From: Flectonema sp. DT1601
Lineage: Eukaryota > Euglenozoa > Diplonemea > Diplonemida > Diplonemidae
Assembly: GCA_964019425.1 (NCBI GenBank)
Contig: OZ025809.1
Span: forward strand, 1,037,588 to 1,101,587
DNA: 64,000 nucleotides
Reading direction: 5' to 3'
A model generated the notes under the pieces. It saw only the letters and a list, made by a program, of their open reading frames with translations, was not told where the DNA came from and ran no database searches. The position numbers were made by a program, and so were the translations under genes. Shown piece by piece: positions 29,992 through 38,800 of this stretch. Every line of letters starts with the position of its first letter. The first letter of the stretch is position 1.

Positions 29992-30258
29992 TATTATTAA
30001 AACATCGACATTTCGAATATCAACATTGAAGGCATCATTGCAACACATCTGAAGTCGTCCAAGTGGACAATTTATTCTGTAGTATTAGTTTTAAGTTATC
30101 AAAACAAAGAAAGGAGATACGAAGCCTACGGGATTCCCACCCCCAACCCCCAAAACAAAGAAAGTAAGAAAGAAAGAAAGAAAAAGAACAACCGCGCCTA
30201 ACAGCGCAATCAGCATCACAGACTCACGGGTCGTGGTGCACACAAAAAAAAAAAAAAA

Positions 30259-30642
30259 CTTCTTTGTTTTGTCTTTCTTTTATACTTTCTTTTGGTTTAA
30301 GTCTGACAAATTGGAAAACACGGGAAACATAGGTAGGCTCCGCCTGAGGACGTAAGAAGAGCGGCAACGGAAAAATAAATGGTCACGCGTCCTTGAAATT
30401 GGACACACGAAGCTAATTCGGTTACCATTCCTACCATCGATAAGGAAAACAAAGAATCGAGCATATAACTAGAGCGGTGGTCAAAGACCACTTGAACAGC
30501 CCGAAGGCCTGCCCTCAAGAGAAATTTATAAGGAGAATAGGAGAAGAAGGAGACAGGAGTGTTGGAAGAGACACTGCGACAACACCGAAGGTGATGTGCA
30601 GTTACCCAACCAGGAGATGATTGATAATGATGAAAATACTAA
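30259..30642. other. Spacer between LINE-A and the LINE-B-related fragment
   Basis: About 380 bp. It begins T-rich just after the LINE-A poly(A), then is mixed sequence without a coding frame. A small perfect hairpin, GTGGTC-AAA-GACCAC, lies at about 30477-30491. It may be part of the pre-insertion site or of the next element. Nothing else was recognised. Confidence 0.45.
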
Positions 30643-32724
30643 AATCCGCTGGTGACGGGGTTGCGCTGTGCGGTGTTCAAAGGGTTCAACACCATGGTGG
30701 AGGCGGATGCGTTCATACGGGGAACGGACCCGGGACACCGGCAGGCAACCCTACCTGGACTGGCCCAGAGCATGGAGTGGTACGTGGTGTCGCGAGGGAG
30801 GCGACCGGGATGCTACGCGACGTGGAGCGAGGCCTCGTTACAGGTACACTCGTTTCCTGGAGGGGTAGCAAAACGCGTGGAACACTCGCAGTCCCAGAGG
30901 CTGCGGGGACCGTGCTCCGTGGCGTACCTCTTTTTCGCGGGGATGAATAGAGCATACTTGCTGGAGAGCGGAGGTGGTGCGATGCTGAAACAATGGAGTT
31001 TCAACCGCTTGGAGGGAGCGGGGGACCCAGCGATGCTCGTCCTCATGAGGGCAGTGCGTGATATCTTGTCGAGCTGTGGAGTCCTCGGCAAGCTGGGCGA
31101 CGTCCAGGCGTACGGGCTTTTGGGGGGCTGGGAAGAGGGGGAATGGACACAGGTGAGGGGCATGGTCCAGAAGGCGAGTGGGGCGGGGATCTCCCTGAAG
31201 ATCGCCGATCTACCGAGAGAGGTGAGGCATAGCGCGTACGAGTGGTGCTACGGAGTCCCCGAAGGAATCCCAGAGAGGAAGCCAATGGTGTCTTTCCCCA
31301 TGGTAGAGATGATCCCACGACCCGCGTTAGGCGACCGGCGAGGCCGGGTAGCGGAGGCGGTAAGGACACGCCCACTGGCGATAACACAGGGGCCGACCAA
31401 GCGGAGATTGGGAGGACGCTCGCCATCAGACCTGAAGAAGACAAAGTCGAGTGACCCGCGGAGGGACTCGATGGACGGCCCAGCTGGAGCTCCTTCATCG
31501 CACATTGCATCAGATGGGCCACCCCTAGCGGAGGCCAAGGAAACCAGGCAACAAGGGTCGGACAATGCCCAACAGCAAAACAGACTGCAGGAGGACCCCA
31601 AGCCGGGTAGCGGACGTGTGACACCGGACTGCGAACATCGCACAGGGCCCGAACAGGCAGAGACACCAACAGGGGCTGACTCGCAACCGGGACGGGACAA
31701 ACCGCCGACGGAGTCGAACGCGGAGGAGACAGCGTCGGCCGGTGGGATCGAGCAACAAGAATCAGAGAGCACACAACAGGAAATCAAAGTGCACGAAGAT
31801 TCGAAGCAAGAGACCGTGACCCGACTCGCTGACGGAGAGGCGATACCTGTGCTGCCTGACTATGAGCTCCTGCAGGCAGAATTTGAGAAGGGAACAGCGA
31901 CGGCGGAGGCACGTGCTGAGAGGGAGCGGCAGGAGGAGGAGGTTAATGTAGTAAAGAAGCCAGCCGAAGGAACCGAGCCACAAGAGTCAGAAAGCGCCCA
32001 ACAGGAAAACAATCTGCTGGAAGACTCGAAGCTTGCAACCAAGACTGGGTGCGATGATGCGACACCGGTGCTGCTGGAGGAAGGGAGTTCCCCTCGAACC
32101 GTGTTGGATGAACAGACGGCGAAGGATCACGCAGGGGACGGCATGCGGCTGCAGCGAGCTGTGTCGTCGGAGACATCAGACTCCGAAATGACATGCATGG
32201 ACACAGATGTGACGAATTCGGGCGATGATGACACCTCAACATGCTCGGCACCGTCGGAAGATCCACCTGAGCTGGGAAAGTGTCTGTGTGGAGACAGATG
32301 GCTCCCGAGGAACTTTAGGAGGAGACCCTTGGCTAGTAATGGGTGGTGCAACAGATGCCGCAGGAAGAGACTGAAGGGTACGTTGATGGTAAACTGTAGC
32401 AAATGCGACTTCGACCAATGCTGTGATCTGGCCGCGCTGAAAGCCAAACTCGCCAAGGAGGCGAAAAAGACGAAGACGAAGAGAAGGAGAGCCCATGACA
32501 AGGCGCGGAAGGGACCGGCTGGAGCTGACCGGGATCTTCTGTATCTGAGTAGTACAGACGCGTCGTCGTCGGGTTCGAAGACATTAGGGAACTTTGCGAG
32601 AGAGCTGGTGAGACGGCGGAGTAATAGAGGTAGGCTGCGGAAGCAAGTGTTTGGAAACAAGAGGAGAGTAGGAACAGGGAGCCTAACACGGTCATGCTCA
32701 GGTAACGAAGAAGACGACGACTAG
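30643..32724 (+). CDS. LINE-B-related C-terminal protein fragment
   Basis: An open frame of about 690 codons, open from 30643. The first in-frame ATG is at 30694, and nothing suggests a native start. Seen in order: half of a hybrid-binding domain; a full one (WYVVSRGRRPGCYATWSEAS); an RNase-H-like region with VLMRAVRDILSSCGVLGKL lacking the catalytic acids; a long Q/E/S-rich disordered region with repeated QESESAQQEN; and a zinc-ribbon-like end (CLCGDRW...WCNRCRRKR...CSKCDFDQCC). The final basic patch includes KKTKTKRRRAH. In RNase H1 the hybrid-binding domain grips RNA/DNA hybrids, which fits a retrotransposon. It stops 33 bases before the A28 tract. Confidence 0.65.
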   Translation, partial: NPLVTGLRCAVFKGFNTMVEADAFIRGTDPGHRQATLPGLAQSMEWYVVSRGRRPGCYATWSEASLQVHSFPGGVAKRVEHSQSQRLRGPCSVAYLFFAGMNRAYLLESGGGAMLKQWSFNRLEGAGDPAMLVLMRAVRDILSSCGVLGKLGDVQAYGLLGGWEEGEWTQVRGMVQKASGAGISLKIADLPREVRHSAYEWCYGVPEGIPERKPMVSFPMVEMIPRPALGDRRGRVAEAVRTRPLAITQGPTKRRLGGRSPSDLKKTKSSDPRRDSMDGPAGAPSSHIASDGPPLAEAKETRQQGSDNAQQQNRLQEDPKPGSGRVTPDCEHRTGPEQAETPTGADSQPGRDKPPTESNAEETASAGGIEQQESESTQQEIKVHEDSKQETVTRLADGEAIPVLPDYELLQAEFEKGTATAEARAERERQEEEVNVVKKPAEGTEPQESESAQQENNLLEDSKLATKTGCDDATPVLLEEGSSPRTVLDEQTAKDHAGDGMRLQRAVSSETSDSEMTCMDTDVTNSGDDDTSTCSAPSEDPPELGKCLCGDRWLPRNFRRRPLASNGWCNRCRRKRLKGTLMVNCSKCDFDQCCDLAALKAKLAKEAKKTKTKRRRAHDKARKGPAGADRDLLYLSSTDASSSGSKTLGNFARELVRRRSNRGRLRKQVFGNKRRVGTGSLTRSCSGNEEDDD

Positions 32725-32756
32725 GAAGAAGGAACATGTGAAAAAAAGTGAAAGGG

Positions 32757-32784
<28 letters not shown>
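30643..32784 (+). mobile_element. 5'-truncated C-terminal fragment of a LINE-B relative, ending in A28
   Basis: A GC-rich + strand segment with one open frame and a 28-base A tail at 32757-32784. It starts in the second half of a hybrid-binding domain (CAVFKGFNTMVEADAFI), continues with a complete hybrid-binding domain, a degenerate RNase-H-like stretch, a disordered acidic region and a cysteine-rich end. This is the same module order as the C-terminus of LINE-B (38.2-40.6 kb), but the protein sequence is clearly diverged. 5' truncation plus poly(A) is normal for LINE insertions. The exact 5' boundary is uncertain. Confidence 0.6.
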
Positions 32785-32787
<3 letters not shown>

Positions 32788-32879
32788 TGAGCAAAAGAAA
32801 AGAACCAATGCGTGCCCAGGGAACACTGCGAACGAGCTTACTATACTACTCAGGGGTTAAAAAGAAATGGGGAAAAAAA
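32785..32879 (+). other. Junction segment before LINE-B copy 1
   Basis: 95 bases between the A28 tail and the first base shared with LINE-B copy 2. It is A-rich and has no match in the copy 2 leader. It stays open in the LINE-B frame, so an ATG at 32808 adds about 24 unrelated residues to the truncated protein. It may be filler made at the truncated 5' junction or part of an older sequence. Confidence 0.5.
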
Positions 32880-35800
32880 ACCTGCGGGGAGCTGAGTACC
32901 GGATTGGTGCACCAGACAGTGAGGTGTCGGGAGATGTTGGACCTCAAGGGACGGCTGGGGGTAGCGACGGGACCCACGCCGGAACTGGCAAGCCTGAAGT
33001 GCGAGGGAGCAAAAGTATTCCGGGTGATTGGGGATGGGAATTGCCTGTTCAGGAGTGTGTGCCAACTCCTAGAGACGCCAGAGGGGTGGAAGGACAGACA
33101 TGGAGAGCTCCGCAGGAGAACGGCAGGATACCTGACCAAGAACAGGGAAAGGTTCGAGGTCTTCTTCCAGGACGCGGACGCATTCGGAGTATATGCGAGG
33201 GCGTTGGAAGAGGATGGATGCTGGGGCGATGCATTGGCCCTACAGGTCATGGCAGAGGACCTACAGTGCCGCTTCGTCGTCGTGGTGAGGACGGAAACGC
33301 TGGTGGTGGAAGGGCCATCGGACCCGAAGCGGACGCTGGTCTTGACCCTGCAAAACGGGTGCCACTACGACCCAGTGGAGGCATCCGAGGACTGCGTCGC
33401 GCGGCTGCTACAGAGCGCCCGGAGGTTGGAGTTAGTGTCGCCAGGCCCGCTGTCGCAAGCAGCAGGAGGCGAGCCGGCAGTGCTGCAGACAGCCTCCCGA
33501 CAGGCCCAGCGGCACGAGTGCCCCCAAGCGGAGTGCCCGAAACACAAGGGAGGCTTCGAGGAGTGGGCGGAGCTCCTAAGACACGTGGACGAGCACGCAT
33601 TCAGTGGCAACCCGCTGACGCATGGACAGTTGGCGAGGCTAGGCCTCCGGGAATGTCCGGTGTGCTGTGGGATCATCGGGCAGGACCAGCCGATGCATCC
33701 GGGGTGCAGTGAGAAACTGCAGAAGGTCCAACTGGGGGACGTGTACACGGCGTTCCGGAAGCGGGTGCTGGAGAGCCAGAGCTTCCCCTCTTTGGAGGAA
33801 ATAGCCAGCAGGAGGAGGCCGATAGCGAAGAAGCTGCCGGTGTCCCTGTTGCATCATCTGGGGCGAGCACTCAAGCTGTCGCTCGACCTAGTCGTGGAGC
33901 GGAACGATGAGTGGGCATGGAAGCTGCTCTTGATGCTCCCGACATGTACACTGCGGAGGATACGGAGGGGGGGTAGGAGGTTGTCGACCAGCGATCTGAC
34001 AGGGGCGGTCGACGACCTGCAAGCATGGATTCGGGGGGAATTTGAGGGACTGTGGAAAGCGGCGGCCCCCCGCAAGGCGACGGGAAGGCCAGCAGTGAAA
34101 GAGGCGGGGCAAAAAGGAAGGAACGACAGGGCCACGTCGCTAGCGAGGGAGGGTTGCCTGTCACAGGCGATCTCGGCCCTAGACGCGCCGCCGCCAGCAG
34201 AACGAACCGAGAAGGTGCTGGAGCAGATGCGCACCCTACACCCGAGGGCGAGCGGACCCCCATCGGCCACGGCAGGGCAGGAGGTGCAGATAGCAGAGGT
34301 GGAGCTGCTAGCATGCCTACGCTCCTTCCACAGGGGGTCGAGTGGAGGGCCTTCGGGCCTCGCGCCGCAACACCTGAAGGACGTGGTGGAGCGGGGTGAG
34401 GTGCCGGGGCTGGTAGCCTCGATCACGGAGGTGGTGAGGATTCTGGCGAACGGGAGGGCGCCGCGGGAAGTAGCGCCGCTGCTGGCGGGGGCGAACCTGA
34501 CGGCGCTGGAGAAAGAAGGGAAGCCGGGGGAGCACCGGCCAGTCGCGGTGGGGGAAACATGGAGGCGGCTGGTGGCGAAGATCCTGTGCGGGGCATATAG
34601 GTCCCAGGCGAGGAGCTCGTTGCTAGAAGTGAGACAGCTGGGAGTAGCGGTGTCGGGGGGAGTGGAGGCGGCGGTGCACACCCTGCATGAGTTCCGCGCG
34701 GAGCACGCGCTCTCGTCACAGAAAGTGTTCGTGAAGATAGACTTCTCGAACGCCTTCAACTGCGTGAAGAGGGGGGCGTTCCTGGATTCGACGAGGGATA
34801 CCCTGCTGGAGAGCTGGGTCAGCTGGTGTTACGGAGCGCCGACGTGGTTGCTGTTTGGGGACGAGAGGCTGAGCTCGGAGGAGGGCGCTCAGCAGGGGGA
34901 CCCGTTGGGTCCCTTGCTGTTCTCGCTGGCAATCAAGCCGGCGCTGCAGAAGGTGTTGGAGGCGAAGCCGGAGTTGGCGTGCTTCTACCTGGACGATGGG
35001 CTGGTGGCGGGCACCCTGGAACAGGTAGACAAGGCCCTCCAAATCCTGCAGAAGGAGACGGCGGAGCTGGGGCTGACGCTGAGGCCGGACAAGTGCCAGA
35101 CGCACGTGCTCGACTCAGCCCAGAACACCCTGCCCTTGGGGTGGGGGTTGGAAGGGATGAGACCCCCACTGTACAACGGGGACTTCCTGGGGGCACCGTT
35201 CGGGACGGAGGAACACTGCCAGGAGTTCGTCGACAGGAAGGTGGCGCAGCTGGAGAAGAAAGCGGAGCTGCTAGCAGACCTGCAGGACCGGCAGGTGGCC
35301 ATGGTGCTCCTAAGGCAATGCATGGGCTTCTGCAAGGTGACCCACCTGATGCGATGCTGCACGCATGGGAAAATGGACACCTCGATGCGGAAGGTGGACG
35401 AGCTGATGAGGTCCACGGCGAGCCGAGTGTTGGGCCTGACACTGGAGGGGCCAAAGTGGATGCAAGCACAACTGCCGACCCGGATGGGGGGATTGGGGCT
35501 GCGGTCATGTGCAGAGCACAGGGGAGCAGCACTATTGGGATCCCTGGAATTAGTCCAAGGGGTGAGCAAGTCACTGTGGGAGGGGTTCAAGGGGGTGCTG
35601 ATGCCAGCACTGAAGAAGGGGTTGAACCTCGCCCTCCCGGAGGAGCTAAGGATAGAAGAAGACGGGCCGGGGCCGAACCCCCAGAGGCTGTCCTCGGCGA
35701 AACTGGACCAGGTCAAGAGAGACTGCCTGCTGGCGGGGGCGAATGACCCGCGCGATAAAGGGAGGCTGCTCTCCCTGCGCATGGATAAGGCGAGCGCATG

Positions 35801-38800
35801 GCTGCAACAAGCAGATGAAGAGTGCGCGATGGACCCAGAGACGTTCAGGATCGCATGTGGGATGCGATTGGGCGCAGCGCTGTTCGCGGAAGGGGCAGTA
35901 TGCAGGATATGCTCAGGCCCACAGGATAGGCAGGGATACCATGCCTCAATCTGTATCAAAAACGGCCACGTGCACCAGCGACACGAGAGGGTGAAGGAGG
36001 AGTTCATCTCCATCTTTAAGCAGGCGGGATTGCCGCTGCTGAGAGAACCCAGCCACCTACTGGGACCCAACAAGCAGAGACCGGGGGACTGGTACTGCCA
36101 AGAGGGGCTGAGGGAGGGGAGAGGCAGAGCCTTCGACATCACAGTGGTAAACCCGGGGAAAATTAAATTGTATAAAACCCCGGGGCAAGCCGCGAGAGAA
36201 GCAGAGTCCCTGAAAGGGAACAAGTACGCGGAGCAGTGCACGAAACACGGGATTAATTTCTCGACAATTGCGCTGGAAGCGTACGGAGGGATGGGACGGG
36301 AAGCAGTGGGGACCCTGAAGAAGTTGGTGCAGATCTGCGCAACGAACTCGACGGTGCCACACCGGGAGATCGCGGGGGAGATGGCGAGGAGGATCTCGAC
36401 ATCGGTGGTAGTGGCGACGGCGGAAGCACTGAGAGCGAGGGAGGCGTCGGTGGCGATGGACTCAGTGAACCCATTGCCAAGGACGAAACCGCCGCCCGAG
36501 ATGACGGAGAAGCCGACATCACAAGAGAGAGAACCAAGACCGAGAGCGGAAACGGAAGAGATCCAGCAGCCGGAAGTAATGCGACAGTCGGCAGGACCGC
36601 CCCCGACGATGAGGGGTTTGCCGAACATCGGGAACTCCTGCTACCTCAACGCGTCCGTACAGTGCCTGCTGAAGGGCACGGCACTGACACAAGTGCTGAC
36701 GGGGAAGGAGGAAGTGGGGATGTCGGGCCTCCTGAGTGGAGTGGTCAAAGGGAGTGGAGAGTGCCTGGAGAAGCTGTCCGAGATGTTCGACCCGCTACAA
36801 GACAGGCGGCAGGGGGAGGTAGTAGGAACCCTGACGTCCATAGTAGACGCCCTGTTGGAGGAGAAGAAAGAGGTGTGCGAACCGTTGTTCTCGGCAGTAC
36901 AGCTGAAACAGCTGGTCTGCACGGGATGTGCGGACGCCTCCGGATCGACGGATGAGTTGACGCTGATCCCACTGTGTGGCCGTACACCGCAAGTGAGGCT
37001 TCAGCCGACGAAGGAGAGAGTCGAGCGGTCCTGCGAGAAGCTGTGCGGCAGCAATGAGGCCACGCTGGAAGAGAGTTTCGCCTCGCTCCCAAGCTCCTTG
37101 ATCTTCCAGAGAGAAAAGCAGGACACGCAAGGGTCCTTGGGATGGGAAGAGCGCTTCCAGGTGCAGGTCGGGGAGAGGGTGATGACGTACCAGCAAACGG
37201 GAGCGATCGCACACCTCGGGAGTGACAACGCGGGGCATTACGTGTCATACACGTGGGACGGAGTAGGCTGGCAGAAGCAAGACGACAAGGCAATAAGCCA
37301 AGTGTCGACAGAGGAGATCCACGGGACGAAACCAGTAGTAGTGGTCTACTCGAGGGTGGAGGGATCGACCCAAGAGGACGTCGGGGTGCCGGTGAGATGG
37401 ATTCCGGTGGCGAACAAGGACCGGATGGAGGTACGCGAGGCACCGCCGTCGGAGGAGGACACCGCGGGGTACACGTCCAGGGAAGAGGCGGAGTGTGTCC
37501 TCCGGACGCGAGTAGTAGGGGGGCAGACGCAGCGCAAGCTGCTCTTACTGGTATCGAGCGTCTGGAACGCGGAGATGGAAAAGCTGGGGGCGGCAGCATG
37601 CCTGATACACATGGGAACGCTCGACAGGAGGTTCACGTGGTCGGGCTGCCTACCGACATGGGACGAAGCGACTGCGGAGTACGTGGCAGCGCTGCTAGGG
37701 CTCAACGCGATCAGGGAGAGATCGCAACTGCTGGGGGGTGAGACACAGATCGAGGTGGTCACACCGCAGCAGGGGTGGGGAGCCGAGCAGCAGGAGGCGC
37801 TGAAGTTGGTAGCGCTCCCGTCGGTGATAGAACACCAGGTGACGGAAAGCTCACGAGGGGTGGAGAACCTGGCCCTCTGGGAAGCGGAATCGGCGGCATG
37901 GGACGAGCCGGTGGAACTCTCGGAGGACGGGCTCGACTACTTGGTGATCGAGCTGGAGATGAATCTGGGGCTGTCCCAATTGAGGGGAAAGGCGGCGGAA
38001 CCGGATGAATCCCAGTCGCTCCCAGGAGGGTCGACGGCATCAGGCGAAGACAGACCACGAGCCGAAGCGCCAGCCCAGGTGGAAGCGCAGACGACGGAAG
38101 CACAAGGAGCGGAAGCAGTAGGGCTGAGAGACGAGCCAGCACAGGAAGTGGGACAACCCGAGGAAAAAGAGCCCCCATCCCCCGACCCCCCGTCGAAGGA
38201 GGAGAAGCTGTATGCGGTGGCGGTGGGATGGAAACCGGGAGTGTATGCATCGTGGGAGGAGGCGAAGGCACAGACGGAAGGGTGCCCGAATGCGACACAC
38301 CAGAGTTTCTCCTCCAGGAAGGAGGCGGACAGGTTCGTAGAGAGGTGGCAGCCGGAGACCAGGGAACCGACCCGGGCCACGGAGGGAGTCAGCCCACGTA
38401 AGTGGTACGCAGTGGCGAGGGGCAGGGCGGTAGGCCTGTTCCAATGCTGGAACGAGGCGAACTCGATGGTGTCAGGCTACGCGGCGGCGAGACACAAGAG
38501 TTTCGCAAGCAAGGGGGAGGCGGAGGGATACCTCCGAACCCACCTGCTGGGGGAGGTGGTTGGCGAAGTAGGGACGAGGTACACCTTGGTGTACGCATGC
38601 GAGGAAGACCCGGTAACGGGCCGTCTGGGGGCGGCGGCGAGCTGGTTGGACACACACCGTTTCGAGGTGTTGGGCACATGGTCAGCTGGCCTGCCAGCGG
38701 GAAACACACACTGGGGGCGATACTTCGCAGCCCTGGTGGGGCTGGTAGCGGCCAAGGCGTGTGGAGGCCTCGTCCCAGCGGAGGCATCCCTGCTGCTGCG

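Larger units (their letters stand above)
24155..30258 (+). mobile_element. LINE-A: full-length non-LTR retrotransposon with SL at its 5' end
   Basis: A two-ORF LINE with an APE-type endonuclease, reverse transcriptase and C-terminal RNase H, the layout of the I/ingi group. It starts with the spliced leader at 24155 and ends in A15 at 30244-30258. Both ORFs are open with no break, so it looks young and possibly active. The 3' UTR (29992-30243) has GAAA repeats near 30165-30185. I could not see a clean target-site duplication: TCTTTGTTTT occurs on both sides but not directly next to the 5' end. The start lies 72 bases upstream of the tRNA-Asp gene. Confidence 0.92.

Noticed and set aside
24120-30285. 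TCTTTGTTTT on both sides of LINE-A as a target-site duplication
   Set aside because: The left copy is not adjacent to the element start, and the flanks are simple T-rich sequence where such matches are common.
33854-36628. Long minus-strand and alternate-frame ORFs over LINE-B (for example 34985-36628)
   Set aside because: GC-rich coding DNA leaves long open frames by chance. They lack domains and mirror the real frame in both copies.
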